Positions 1 through 9,968 are shown, numbered from the stretch's first letter. The stretch: DNA of 64,000 nt from Candidatus Peribacteria bacterium (GCA_023898505.1 CP060226.1:1-64000), one strand, 5' to 3'. The notes: generated from the letters alone by a model not told the origin. Program-made: numbers and translations.

Positions 1-160
1 CGATACTTCTCCAGGATCTACCATCGAGAGTATGAAGTATCAGCGCCTTTATAAATATAGTCGGAGAAATATGTCTCGGAATAAAGCCGAGAGACCTACA
101 AAAACGACGACAAAGGTTATAGTGTTTGGGACGGAGTTTGTGAAAGCGTATCACCCACAT
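1..160 (-). CDS. Hypothetical protein, 3' end off the window
   Basis: An open frame starts at an ATG 10 bases downstream of the HtrA stop codon and runs off the left edge of the window, so only about 53 codons are visible. The peptide is basic and rich in Arg, His and Ile, with no recognisable domain. There is no clear ribosome binding site; a weak AGAAGA lies just upstream. Being co-directional with htrA fits a gene, but 53 open codons is weak evidence and the call could be wrong. Confidence 0.3.
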   Translation of the reverse strand, partial: MWVIRFHKLRPKHYNLCRRFCRSLGFIPRHISPTIFIKALILHTLDGRSWRSI

Positions 161-169
161 AGTCTTCTG

Positions 170-1333
170 TTAATAAGCTCCAAGTTCGAGTTCTATCGTG
201 CGAGTTTCACCTGCAGGATTCATGATGGTGAGAGTGATGAGGTCTTCGGGGATTTTATTTTGGATGATGCTGTTCAGATCATGATTGAGGTCTATTTTTT
301 GTCCATCAATCTCGAGGATAATCTCTCCTGGTTTAATCCCTGCTGTTTCTGCACTACTTCCTGGGACGATAGCATCTGCTTGGTTCAAGATATAGGCACC
401 ATGAGATGACATGAGGTTGAGTTCACTAGCGACTCATTCAGATATCGGGATATAATTTATCCCAATAAATGGGCGCTTAATTTCTCCGTAAATATCGATA
501 GATTCAAGGATATATCCGATACGTTTTGCAGAAAGAGGGATAGAGAAACCAAGTCCTTGACCCTCGGTACTGATAGCGGTATTAATCCCCATAACTTTTC
601 CTTCGATATTTACAAGTGGTCCACCACTATTTCCAGGATTGATAGCAGCATCTGTTTGTAAGAGCCCATTGAGAGAGATTTGCTCATCTTGGAGAGTCCT
701 CTCTTTTCCACTAATTACCCCAAGAGAAACAGAGTTTTGAAACTCAGCGAGAGCGTTTCCGATGGCGATAGCAAACTGTCATACTTTGATGTCGTCTTCT
801 GAACTGACAAATGAAAGTGGTGTAGATTCAAAATCAGTGACGATTTTCAAGAGTGCGAGATCTGTCAGTGGATCGATAGCCATCACTTTGGCATCATACT
901 CTGTATGGTTATTGGTGATGACGGTGTAGGTAGCTTCGGTGTCTTGTACGACGTGTTTGTTTGTTATGATGGTCCCATCTTTTCTCACAAAAAATCCGGT
1001 TCCTCCTCCTACTTTTTGTTTGATGCTTCCAATTGGTTGGCGGAAAAATCCATAGGGGTCTTGGCGATATACGATGAGATCTTTTTTTATGATGATACTT
1101 ACCACCGAAGGAGAGATTTTTTTGACTATTTCTGTGATGTTGCTTTCGATATCAGTGATACTTACACTTGTTGCTGCTACTTCTTGTCGAGTGTTTGTAG
1201 TTGTTTGATGTTGAGCCTCTGGAGATACGGTGACAAAACTGACTCCAAAAAACTGTACAAATACAAATGCTCCGATAACTCCAGAGATGAGTGAACAGAG
1301 GATGATAAGAGTTGCGAGGAGTTTTGGTTTCAT
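170..1333 (-). CDS. htrA: HtrA/DegP-family serine protease with PDZ domain
   Basis: A membrane-anchored quality-control protease of about 387 aa. A single N-terminal hydrophobic segment (about residues 5-30) anchors it. The trypsin-like domain follows, with the triad visible as His in NKHVVQD (about 128), Asp in DPLTDLALLK (about 157) and Ser in NPGNSGGPL (about 237). One C-terminal PDZ domain contains AGIKPGEIILEIDG. Two in-frame TGA codons, at 779-781 and 434-436, fall at Gly positions and join three apparent fragments. The start was taken at the ATG directly before the membrane segment, because the longer open frame upstream is a low-complexity repeat. It probably degrades misfolded envelope proteins. 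Confidence 0.93.
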
Positions 1334-1724
1334 ACGGGGGAAGTAAATAGGTAAATAGAGATAAGGGATTAGGGTAAAGTAGAAAGGGGAAAGAAGAAAG
1401 AAAAAAGAGTAAAGAGGAAAGAAAAAAGTGAGTGTCATTCCGATCCCGAGCTCTCGGGAAGGAATCCCTTTTCAGGGCTAAGGGATCTTTCGACTCCATT
1501 ACATTTCGCTCAAGATGACAAGAAGCTATAATCCATCCCCTCGTATTTCGGTACTTCCTTTCCTACGAAAGGAAGAAATTCCACGTCATTCCTGCGAGAG
1601 GTGCCAGTGAGACTTGGTAAGTTTACGAACCATTGTTCGAACTAATACTCTTGGGGTACAGGAATCTGTCTAGTAGTTTTCCTTCTTCATTACATTCGCA
1701 ATGACAATTTATACCAATTCTATA
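1334..1724. repeat. Intergenic repeat block, copy 1 of a dispersed repeat
   Basis: This gap holds no credible gene. It contains a purine-rich AAGAGGAAAG-type stretch and a palindrome around TCCCGAGCTCTCGGGA (about 1443). Bases 1515-1672 match 11931-12089 in the same orientation with scattered differences. Shared stretches include ATGACAAGAAGCTATAATCC and GTGCCAGTGAGACTTGG. It separates htrA from radA, which both point left. Confidence 0.8.
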
Positions 1725-3122
1725 TTACAAATACTTCGGCAATTCCGAAATATTTTTCAGAGCGATTATTTCAATTCCAGGGATGTCTTTTTCTCCTTTT
1801 GGTCCGATAATCTTTGCAAATCCCATCTTTTTTGCTTCTTTGATACGCTTTTCCATGTGCATCACGGGTTTGATATTTCCAGTGAGTGAGATCTCTCCGA
1901 TGAAGATCATATCTTTGGGTACAGTTTTAGAAAGCTTACTCGAGATGATGCTGGCAGCGATACTGAGGTCAATTCCTGGTTCATCGATTTTAAAACCGCG
2001 AGCGATGTTGGTATACACGTCATAGCTCTCAAGTTTGATGCTGGTATACTTTGAAAGCACGGCAATAATGAGATCCAGTTTTGAGGTATTGATTCCTCGA
2101 GCTGATCTTTTTGGATAGCCAAACTTGGTGTAGGTAGTGAGGCTTTCGGTTTCGATGATAATCGGGCGATTTCCTTCCATCGTGATTGACAGGGAAGAGC
2201 CAATACTCGGATCTTTGGTTTCGATAAACTCAAGTCCAGGATTACTGAGGTCTTGGAGTCCGGTTTCGGTCATGGTGTAGAGTGCAACTTCACTGGTTGT
2301 TCCAAAACGGTTTTTTAAACTACGGAGGATGCGGAGATTGTCATAGCTATCGCCTTCGAAGTAGAGAACCGTATCCACCATGTGTTCAAGGGTCTTTGGT
2401 CCCGCCAGATTTCCATCTTTGGTTACGTGTCCGATGATAAAAACCGCAGTATTTGTAGTTTTGGCATAGGCGACGATAAGTTCCGTGATATAGCGAACCT
2501 GACTAATGCTTCCAGAAACTCCAGAGATGTTATCAGAGTGCATAACACTGATAGAGTCGATGACGAGGACTTTTGGTTGTCATCCTGAACTTGATTCAGG
2601 ATCATTATTTGTATCCTTACCTTTTCATGATTCTGATACCGAGCTCGGGACAGAGTGATGAGTAGGATATTGTTGTAAAGTAGTAAGGATGTTTTCTATA
2701 TTTGATTCTGCCAGGAGAGACAGTTTGTCGTTTTTTACTTTGAGGCGTTCTGATCTTTCAAAGATTTGGTGTTCTGTTTCCTCGCCACTAATGTAGACGA
2801 TATCTTCGTCTACCCAATTGGCGAGTTGGAGTGTGAGGGTTGATTTCCCTATTCCTGGTTCTCCTGAGAGGAGTACGACGCTTCCTTGGACAATCCCTCC
2901 ACCAAGTACGGTATTGAGTTCCTGAGAACTTGTTTGTATTCGTGTTTCAGTAGTTTTTATCGTTTCCAGTTTTTTGAGTTCTTTTTCTTCTCCTCATTTT
3001 ACTCAAGCAGAGGTATTTATTTTGGCTTCTTTGAATTCTTTTAGCGTATTCCAGGCTTTACAACTTGGACACTGTCATTGCCACTTGAGGCTTTCATTTC
3101 CGCAATCTGAACAGAGGTACAT
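1725..3122 (-). CDS. radA: DNA repair protein RadA (Sms)
   Basis: A RecA-like ATPase that processes branched recombination intermediates in the cytoplasm; 465 aa. In order: an N-terminal zinc finger (CSDCGNE then CPSCKAW), a Walker A motif GEPGIGKST at about residue 91, a Walker B region VLVIDS, the RadA signature KNRFG, and a C-terminal Lon-like domain (DLSIAASIISS). In-frame TGA codons give Gly in WQGQCPSC. Between Walker A and B the protein has an unusual Ser/Asn/Asp-rich stretch of about 20 residues. It is encoded by a palindromic repeat at about 2575-2660 of the type otherwise seen between genes. The start ATG directly precedes the zinc finger. Confidence 0.96.
2575..2660. repeat. In-frame palindromic repeat inside radA
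   Basis: The core TCCTGAACTTGATTCAGGA and an adjacent CCGAGCTCGG palindrome match the dispersed intergenic repeats (for example near 30920 and 44250). Here the repeat sits inside radA without breaking the frame and encodes a polar loop. Its TGA codons are read as Gly. Confidence 0.8.
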
Positions 3123-3210
3123 AATCGAAATATGGAGTTAGAGATTATAAAAGATAGGTTAGAAAAAAGTATATGATTTTTAGAGGTGATGTAAATATAA
3201 AAAAGTTAAG

Positions 3211-3798
3211 CTATTTAATAGTTTTTATCTCTTTTTCTATACTTAGCATATAATCATAAAAATGTAAGGTATACACTCAAGTATTTTTTCAAACAGTATG
3301 TATATGATTTATATTATCATCGATAAATAATACATCGTTAGGATATAAATTATATGTATTTAATACATAATTTACATTTTCTGTTTTACTTCAATCTTCA
3401 AAAGCCCTTAGTTCTTTAAAGGCAAAACTAATGTTTAATTTATTTATTATTCTTTGCATTGATGCTTCTGGTAGAGCAGTATTTGTAAAAAAAGAATAAT
3501 TTTTATAATTCTCTTTAATAAAATTTACCACTCCTTCGTTTATTGTAGGGTTATTTTCTAGTTTTGCATTTTTCTTGTTAATTTCATGTAAGGCTTGTTC
3601 ATAATCGAAGGGATACAAAGCATTGATTTGGTTTAAAATCAGTTTCCTGTTTACTCAAGACTCTAAAATCTCATGAACTCAAGTAAGTCCATAGACTTGA
3701 AATTTTGTTAATACGTCTTTTATGATTTGAGATTTTCATTCCATCGATTTAACTATAACGCCGTCGATATCAAATATGATTGCTTTCAATTTAATCAT
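3211..3798 (-). CDS. HAD-superfamily hydrolase
   Basis: A 195-aa haloacid dehalogenase-like hydrolase, probably a small-molecule phosphatase. The N-terminus carries motif I as IIFDIDGV with both catalytic aspartates (about residues 9-11). The C-terminal third carries motif IV as VLFIDDN. Five TGA codons are read as Gly, which joins fragments that look separate under the standard code. The ATG start is four codons before the first beta strand. It lies between radA and the tRNA-Leu region and does not overlap either. The substrate cannot be inferred. Confidence 0.85.
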
Positions 3799-4351
3799 GA
3801 AAATCAAGGTTATTTATATATTGTCTTATATATACTATTTCTAAAATTATTTTTTACAACCTACAATGTTTTCAGTTCCTTTTCTCCTATTCAAGTCCCT
3901 GAATACAAAAAGTTCCTTTCTACATCACTAATGTGATATAAAAAAGAACTTTGGTACAGGAGAGAGGGACTTGCCTCTTCCATTACTGTCGATTTCATCT
4001 TCCAGTAACTTCAGTAGGGCATTCGGCAAATCCTCCTATTCGTCGGATTTAGTTTTTTACTTGGCTAACCACCAGTAAAAAACCAGAGCCTCAGTTCAAG
4101 CCCCCTCTTTTTAGTCATAAAAAAGTCTTACCAAAAAATTATATTCATAATTTCTCGATAAGACTTTTTTGGTACCCAGAGAGGGACTTGCCGCAAGTCG
4201 GGCATCCGAAAGATAACTGACTCCAGTTATTCATATTGCTCTTATTCATCGCAATATTTCATACTTTCATTTCATTTCCTTTTCTTCTATTCAAGTCCCT
4301 CAATACAAAAAGTTCCTTTCTACATCACTAACGTGATATAAAAAAGAACTT
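3799..4351. repeat. Duplicated tRNA 3'-end and terminator fragments
   Basis: No gene is visible. An 83-bp segment at 3875-3957 is nearly identical to 4275-4357. Each copy contains a hairpin pairing AAAAGTTC with GAACTTT, and the second copy ends in the 3' end of tRNA-Leu. A third fragment, TGGTACCCAGAGAGGGACT at 4170-4188, repeats the tRNA 3' end beside a different hairpin (AAAAAAGTCTTA with TAAGACTTTTTT). The hairpins sit where a tRNA terminator belongs on the minus strand. The pattern suggests repeated duplication or integration at the tRNA 3' end. Confidence 0.7.
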
Positions 4352-4437
4352 TGGTACCCAGAGAGGGACTCGAACCCTCACAGCCGATGGCCGGGGGATT
4401 TTGAGTCCCCTGTGTCTACCAATTCCACCATCTGGGC
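4352..4437 (-). tRNA. tRNA-Leu (anticodon CAA)
   Basis: The minus strand folds as a class II tRNA. The acceptor GCCCAGA pairs with TCTGGGT, the anticodon loop is ACTCAAAATC with anticodon CAA, a long variable arm is present, the T loop is TTCGAGT, and CCA is encoded. A terminator-like hairpin follows at about 4308-4350. Confidence 0.95.
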
Positions 4438-4579
4438 ATATAAGAGATGAGAAGTTAGAGATTATATCGGAGTATCTTCTCAAATAACGTGGCGGTATTA
4501 TAAAGAAAACTTCTATTTTGCAAATTTTAAGTATGTGAATACAATGCTGGTATGTATTTATCTTCTAAAGAAGTGGTGT

Positions 4580-4762
4580 ATGTATACATTTAGCTCTTCG
4601 GACTGAGTAGTGGCAGAAAAGAAATCAGAAACAGTGATCGAGATTTTAAATTACATTATTGCACAATTTGAAGTAAGCGTTGAAGAACTTGATGTCCCAC
4701 AGGACTTTTTAAAAAATCCACAAAATCAGAGGCTCGATAGCTTATTGAATAAAGTGAGATAA
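4580..4762 (+). CDS. Small protein, possible antitoxin
   Basis: A 60-aa protein beginning MYTFSSSDG, in which one TGA supplies a Gly. It has an amphipathic helix (TVIEILNYIIAQFEVSVEEL) and an acidic middle. It ends four bases before a RelE/ParE-like ORF, the usual order of an antitoxin and its toxin. The ATG at 4580 was chosen because AAGAAG lies about 10 bases upstream; a GTG at 4610 is a possible later start. The antitoxin role is inferred only from size and position. Confidence 0.55.
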
Positions 4763-4766
4763 TACA

Positions 4767-5114
4767 ATGAATATTCTTGTCGCTACGGGAGTAGGAAAAG
4801 AGCTCACAAAATTGTTCAAATCTGAAAAAGTTATTTCGATTTTTTTAGAAAAACTAAAACACATAAATCCAGAATTAATCTATTTAAAGAGACCATATGT
4901 AAAAATAAAGGTTTCTTTGTTTTCTACCACATTTAGGATTATATGAAAATTTGATAAACAGCATGATATCTTGGTTATTATTTTTGTTTTAAAGAAAACA
5001 GATAAGTACTTCTGAGAAAATATTATGTGGAATAAAATCTTAGAAAATAAACTTAATGTACAGATAGAAAATATTTCAGATGATATTGAAAAAGGGAATT
5101 TTAAATTGTATTAG
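4767..5114 (+). CDS. Putative RelE/ParE-superfamily toxin
   Basis: A 115-aa basic protein. The central stretch from YVKIKVSLFSTTFRIIG to ILVIIFVLKKTDK has the beta-sheet pattern and Arg/Lys placement of the RelE/ParE fold (an R-containing strand, then a VIIF strand, then KK). Two TGA codons are read as Gly. It starts four bases after the preceding small ORF, and a strong terminator follows at once. Family members cleave mRNA at the ribosome or inhibit gyrase. The match is by pattern only, so the call is moderate. Confidence 0.5.
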
Positions 5115-5124
5115 TAGTTATCTC

Positions 5125-5156
5125 AAAAAGTCTAGACTAATTCCTAGACTTTTTTT
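5125..5156 (+). terminator. Rho-independent terminator after the toxin-like pair
   Basis: AAAAGTCTAG pairs with CTAGACTTTT across a short loop and is followed by a T run. It closes the transcript of the two preceding small genes. Confidence 0.85.
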
Positions 5157-5210
5157 GTGAAACAGCGTATACTAGAGAGGAATAAAAATATTTACTAAAT
5201 ATCAAAACAT

Positions 5211-7169
5211 ATGTCAAAAAAAGACCGTCGTATCCAGGGGATATATCGTCAGCATAGTTCTGGAAATTTTGGGTTTATCGATGTCGAAGAACATGGTGAA
5301 AAAAAAGGGTATTTTGTGTATCCACTCAACCGTAAAGACGCCCTCGATGGAGATACGGTGGATGCGTATATCAAGGAGTTTCATGGAAAAGAAGAAGCAG
5401 AAATCATCTCGGTTCTTACGAGGACAGATCGCACCCTTGTGGGGACCTTTACTGCCAATAAGGGACAAGACTTCGGTTTTGTAACGCTAAAAAATACTGC
5501 CTTTAGTAAAGATATATTTATCGGACAGAAAAACATCGGAAAAGCCAAAAGTGGAGATGTAGTTGGGGTAAAGATTCTTGAATGGAAAGGTAAGAATCCA
5601 TCTGGAAAGATCGTTGAGATTGTTGGGAAAGTAGGAGATAAACACATCGATGTTGAGGGATATATCCTTGAAGCAGGATTTGCAAATGATTTTCCAGAAG
5701 CCGTACAAAAAGCAGCAAAAAAATACAAAACCACGGAAGTAAAAGTATTTAAGCGCCGAGAGGATCTTCGTAGTATGTTTACGTTTACGATTGATGGAGA
5801 TGATGCCAAAGATTTGGATGATGCGATTTCTATCAAGAAAAAAGAAAATGGTGATTGGAAGCTCTATGTACATATCGCGGATGTATCGGAATATGTAAAA
5901 GAGGGAAGCGAGATGGATGAAGAAGCACTGAAGCGTGGAACAAGTGTGTATCTGGTAGACCGTGTTTTACCGATGTTGCCAAGAGAATTGTCCAACGGAG
6001 TGTGTAGTCTCAATCCAAAAGAGGACAAGTTGACACTGACCTGTGAGATGACGATTAGCAAAGATGGAGAAGTAACAAAGCAAAAGGTATATGAAAGTGT
6101 GATTAACTCCAACTATCGTCTGACCTATAAATTTGTCCAGGATCTTCATGATGGAACTATTCAGGATATTGCCAAAGATGAACAGTTTACATATTTTAAT
6201 AGAATTATTTCTTCTGGGGCAGAACTTTCATACCTGAAAGAAGTGATAGAAAATGCCTACACACTCAAGGCGGTGATTGAAAAAAATAAGCAAGATCGAG
6301 GGGTACTTGATTTTGATTTTCCAGAAACAAAAATTGTGTTAGATGCTAATCATGACCCAGAAAAGATTGCTCGCTACCCGATGTATGAATCCAATAAAAT
6401 CATTGCTGAGTTTATGATTTTGGCAAATGAGGCGGTGAGTTCAAAGTTTTCAAATATCCCGTTTGTGTATCGTGTGCATGATGAGCCAGATCCAGAAGAT
6501 GTTCAAAAACTCAATCATACCTTACACTTATTTAATATTCCTTTTGCGTTAAAAAAAGTCAGTACCAAGGAGTTTTCTCGTTTACTTGGAGTCATTGCAA
6601 AATCAGATAAAAAGTATTTCCTTGAAAAAACTTTGCTTCGTTCGTTGGCAAAGGCGATGTACTCAGATATAAATCGTGGACACTTTGGTCTTGGTTCAAC
6701 ATACTACAGTCACTTTACTTCACCGATTCGTCGCTATCCTGATTTACAGATTCACCGTATTATCAAAGAAAAGCTACAAGGAAAACTTGAAAAAGATCGT
6801 ATCTGGCACTATAAAAGTATACTTCGTTCTGTTTCAGAACGCTCTTCTGAACAGGAGATTAAGGCAGATGATCTGGAGTATAAAGTACGTGATTATTTTG
6901 TCGTACAGTTTTATAAGGACAAAGTAGGGCAAGAGTTTGAAGGATTTATTTCTGGGATGATTAAAAATGGTTTTTTTGTACAGCTTCCAGATACCTCTGA
7001 AGGGATGGTAGAGTATAGTAAGGATTTTGAATACAGTGAAGATAAGCAAGAGTACTATCATAAGCCGACAAAACACGCCTATAAAGTTGGAGATATCATC
7101 AAAGTAATTTTGGAAGAAGCTGATGAAGTCAATGTCAGACTTCGTTTCTCACTTGTTTTCAAGAAATAA
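5211..7169 (+). CDS. rnr: Ribonuclease R (VacB family)
   Basis: A 3'-5' exoribonuclease of 652 aa that degrades structured RNA in the cytoplasm. The N-terminal cold-shock-like OB domains (about residues 1-150) are followed by the RNB catalytic domain, with DGDDAKDLDDAIS at about 194-206 holding the metal-binding aspartates. HFTSPIRRYPDL lies at about 503-514, and a C-terminal S1 domain starts near GQEFEGFISG. There is no TGA codon in the whole gene. A TATACT at about 5168 may be the -10 element. The length is slightly shorter than typical RNase R. Confidence 0.96.
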   Translation: MSKKDRRIQGIYRQHSSGNFGFIDVEEHGEKKGYFVYPLNRKDALDGDTVDAYIKEFHGKEEAEIISVLTRTDRTLVGTFTANKGQDFGFVTLKNTAFSKDIFIGQKNIGKAKSGDVVGVKILEWKGKNPSGKIVEIVGKVGDKHIDVEGYILEAGFANDFPEAVQKAAKKYKTTEVKVFKRREDLRSMFTFTIDGDDAKDLDDAISIKKKENGDWKLYVHIADVSEYVKEGSEMDEEALKRGTSVYLVDRVLPMLPRELSNGVCSLNPKEDKLTLTCEMTISKDGEVTKQKVYESVINSNYRLTYKFVQDLHDGTIQDIAKDEQFTYFNRIISSGAELSYLKEVIENAYTLKAVIEKNKQDRGVLDFDFPETKIVLDANHDPEKIARYPMYESNKIIAEFMILANEAVSSKFSNIPFVYRVHDEPDPEDVQKLNHTLHLFNIPFALKKVSTKEFSRLLGVIAKSDKKYFLEKTLLRSLAKAMYSDINRGHFGLGSTYYSHFTSPIRRYPDLQIHRIIKEKLQGKLEKDRIWHYKSILRSVSERSSEQEIKADDLEYKVRDYFVVQFYKDKVGQEFEGFISGMIKNGFFVQLPDTSEGMVEYSKDFEYSEDKQEYYHKPTKHAYKVGDIIKVILEEADEVNVRLRFSLVFKK

Positions 7170-7181
7170 TTTTTCGTCTCT

Positions 7182-7227
7182 GTAACTTTTTATACTTCCG
7201 TACTTGATACGGAAGTATAAAAAGTTA
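7182..7227. terminator. Long perfect hairpin after rnr
   Basis: TAACTTTTTATACTTCCGTA pairs perfectly with its complement across CTTGA. The inner part matches the dispersed palindrome TTCCGTACTTGATACGGAA, so a mobile repeat may serve here as the rnr terminator. Confidence 0.7.
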
Positions 7228-7470
7228 TAATGGTCATATGATTTTGAGTACTTAAAGATGAAAATTGTAGTCATTGTGGCTTTCTACTTGTAATAGTACG
7301 AGGTATGGGGGGGGGCTCTGTCATTACGAGTGTTAACGAAGTAATCTTAAGATTGCTTCTCCCGAAATCTCAGGATCGCAATGACACACAGTTTTTTCCT
7401 CTGCCTTTCTTCTTTAGTCTTTCTCCTTTCGTCTTCCTACTCTTGTTATTTGTAATTTTTTATTGCTTTC
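7228..7470. repeat. Intergenic repeat region
   Basis: No gene is seen. The segment holds GTCATTACGAGTGTTAACGA, paired with a downstream GATCGCAATGACA. A related sequence in the opposite orientation lies near 11903-11935. This is the genome-wide GTCATTGCGAG-type palindromic repeat. Confidence 0.65.
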
Positions 7471-8628
7471 ATGACACAATTTAAAAAAATATTTGCGGTT
7501 ATTTTAACAAAGGGCTTTTTTAAAAAGGTGATTGCTTATGGGTTACTCATACTCATGTTTTACCTATTCCAGGATTTTTTGGGGATCTTTTTGCTGACCT
7601 TTATCTTTTCGTATCTCTTCTTTTCGACAGGACGCTTTTTAAAGGAGAAGCTGGATTCTTTTGTCGAGAAAAATGCAGGGAGACATAAAAAGCTACGTTA
7701 TATGTCTTCGGTATTTCGTCTCAATGTCATCGTATTTTTAGAGTATGTATTGTTTATTGGATTGATTATTTTTGTCGTTTCAGATATGCTCCCAAAACTA
7801 ACTCGAGAGCTTTCAGAACTCCCAAATTATGTCCCACTACTCTCAGATCATCTGAGTATAGTAACGCAAAAACTTCAGGAAATCCGCAACTTTAATACAG
7901 AGCTTGGGGGGACGATTAATCAGGTATTTACAACACAGGATTATGAGGTGATTGTACAGATTTTTGACAGACTTCGCTCGGCTTCCGTTATCTTTTTACA
8001 GATTGTATTATCATTGGTTCTCAGCTTTATTTTTATCATCGATAGAAATAAGATGAAGCGCTATCTTCTCAGGATTAAAGAATCCAACTTCTCATTTTTG
8101 TATGACGAGTATAGAGTAATTTTACAAAAGATCGTCAATAGTTTTGGTTTGATTCTCAAAGCTCAGGCGATGATTGCTGCGGTAAATACCGTTCTCACAG
8201 TAATTGGTTTGATTGTTATTGGACTGATTCACGGGACAAGCTTTCCCTATATTCTCACTCTTGGACTACTCGTATTTATTTTGGGATTTGTGCCAGTAAT
8301 TGGAGTATTTCTTTCAAGTATACCAATTATTATAGTCGCCTTTACTTTTATCGGTGGTCCCCAGGTAGTGTTGGAAATCATTACGCTTATTATTATTGTT
8401 CACGCAGTGGAGGCATATTATCTCAACCCAAAGATTGTCTCAAGTTTTCTTGAGCTTCCTGTAAGTCTCACCTTTGTCATTTTGATTGTTTCAGAGCACT
8501 TCTTTGGGTTTGCAGGACTTCTTATCGGGGTGAGTTTGTTTTATTTTTCTGTTGGGTTACTTGCAGATATCAATGAGGTAATTCAAAAAAAGCGAAATAA
8601 GATTCTTGCGATTAGAACAAAAACATAA
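7471..8628 (+). CDS. AI-2E/PerM-family membrane transporter
   Basis: A 385-aa polytopic membrane protein of the AI-2E (PerM/YdiK/YtvI) family. Hydrophobic segments lie near residues 17-50, 88-108 and 175-195, with a cluster between 230 and 365. The long soluble stretch between TM3 and TM4 and the C-terminal motif HAVEAYYLNPKIVSS (near PKIV-G in the family) are typical. Family members export small molecules or act as sodium/proton antiporters; the substrate here is unknown. There are no TGA codons. A weak terminator follows. Confidence 0.87.
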   Translation: MTQFKKIFAVILTKGFFKKVIAYGLLILMFYLFQDFLGIFLLTFIFSYLFFSTGRFLKEKLDSFVEKNAGRHKKLRYMSSVFRLNVIVFLEYVLFIGLIIFVVSDMLPKLTRELSELPNYVPLLSDHLSIVTQKLQEIRNFNTELGGTINQVFTTQDYEVIVQIFDRLRSASVIFLQIVLSLVLSFIFIIDRNKMKRYLLRIKESNFSFLYDEYRVILQKIVNSFGLILKAQAMIAAVNTVLTVIGLIVIGLIHGTSFPYILTLGLLVFILGFVPVIGVFLSSIPIIIVAFTFIGGPQVVLEIITLIIIVHAVEAYYLNPKIVSSFLELPVSLTFVILIVSEHFFGFAGLLIGVSLFYFSVGLLADINEVIQKKRNKILAIRTKT

Positions 8629-8638
8629 AATATTTTAG

Positions 8639-8676
8639 AGTCAATAACAATCTCTATTTTTTATTGATTCTTTTCT
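8639..8676 (+). terminator. Probable terminator after the AI-2E gene
   Basis: TCAATAA and TTATTGA form a short stem around a 13-base loop, followed by TTCTTTTCT. Confidence 0.5.
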
Positions 8677-8720
8677 AAAAAATACCATAATTATACTATT
8701 ATTCGTTCAATATAGAGCAT

Positions 8721-9824
8721 ATGTCTAAAATATCGCAAAAAGCCTTCACACTTGTGGAACTTATAGTGGTGATTACTATCCTTGCTATTTTATGAACGAT
8801 TGCATTTTTGGCATTTCAGGGGTATGCAAAATCAGCCAGAGATGGGAGTAGGATTTCGGATCTTTCAGGGATAAAACAGACGCTTGAACTCTATGCTCTC
8901 AATAAAGGGAAGTATCCAGAAACAACCTATGGCGTGGAGATAACCTATAGTGGAAGTGAAGTCTGGACACAGTGAAGTTTTGGGGAAACGACATTTCGAA
9001 GCGTTGAAAAGATGAGTAAGATTCCACGCGATCCTCTGACTGAAGACGAATACAATTATTCAGTGACACACTTACGTAATGAGTATCAGGTTGCTGCACT
9101 TCTTGAAGGAGACGCAGTGACGATGAATCCTGTAGTTTCTGAGGCGTATGCGGCAGATATATTGGCAAAGGCATATGTTACCGGAGATTATAATGGAAAA
9201 GTAGTAAAGGTAAATACAGGGGCACTTCTCTATATCCTAGCAGTTCCAAGTCTGATAGCTTCAGATATCTCTGGAGTTCTTGATATCGAACAATTACTTG
9301 CCGCTGGTAAGCTTGTGATTAATGGTCAGAGTAATCTTCCATCAAATTATGAAGGGTCTACATTTATTGTAGATGCGGGGTTTAGTTTTGTTCCGAATAA
9401 TATTGTCGTATATAGCGGTTCGACAACTCCAACCTCTGATGTGCAAGTCATACAGTTTATTATCAATCTGCAAAATGCCTATAGTGGAACGACGCTTGAA
9501 AATGACCCAGGCTTACAAGATATCATTACACTTGATACAAGTAATACAGAACTTGTAAAACAATTCGGAGGAAATATTGTCCAAAATGATCTCGGAGGAG
9601 TAGTTACATATGAGGTGTATACTTGTGCAACTCAGCCAGATTATCCACACGCTACTTTTACCTCTGGGACTCCTACTCAAGCAAATACTTCATGGCAAAA
9701 TACTAATTCATGAAATGCTTGTTACTATGTCTGTGATGCTGGATATCAATGAGCAGACTGTAACACTGCTACTCCTCCTGGAGACTGTGTATTTCCATTT
9801 GTATTTGGAAGCTGTTCGTTATAA
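8721..9824 (+). CDS. Type IV pilin-like protein with Cys-rich C-terminus
   Basis: A 367-aa surface protein with a class III-type N-terminus: a short leader, then FTLVELIVVITILAILG and a hydrophobic helix. The usual prepilin glycine before Phe is replaced by Ala (KAFTLVEL). One TGA encodes the conserved Gly of ILAILGTIA. The pilin core with ARDGSRISDL continues to about residue 100. A long C-terminal part ends in a Cys-rich module (YTCAT, ACYYVCDAGYQ, ADC, GDC, GSC), similar in style to Cys-rich surface modules of related candidate phyla. The gene shares orientation with a second pilin, and a terminator lies between them. Confidence 0.9.
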
Positions 9825-9832
9825 AAACTCTT

Positions 9833-9863
9833 TTAAAAACCTCCTTTCGAGGAGGTTTTTTTA
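9833..9863 (+). terminator. Rho-independent terminator after pilin 1
   Basis: AAAACCTCC and GGAGGTTTT pair across TTTCGA and are followed by T residues. Confidence 0.9.
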
Positions 9864-9968
9864 ATCGATTCATAAAGCCGCGTAAATGTAAAATACTTTT
9901 ATCACGAAGTCTTTGACATCCGGTATCCAAATGATAGTATGAAACTATTATTTTTTCAGGGAAAATAT

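Noticed and set aside
32..409. Plus-strand ORF over the HtrA PDZ domain
   Set aside because: It is a shadow of the conserved minus-strand protease and has no features of its own.
779..1438. Separate short proteins or frameshifted pseudogenes in htrA, pyk, the PBP gene and many others
   Set aside because: The breaks are all TGA codons at Gly positions in a constant frame, so they are read as Gly, not decayed genes.
3950..4140. tmRNA gene downstream of tRNA-Leu
   Set aside because: A GGTTAGCCAAGTAAAAAAC stretch and tRNA-like 3' ends looked suggestive, but there is no proper tag ORF, no matching acceptor stem and the T loop is degraded.
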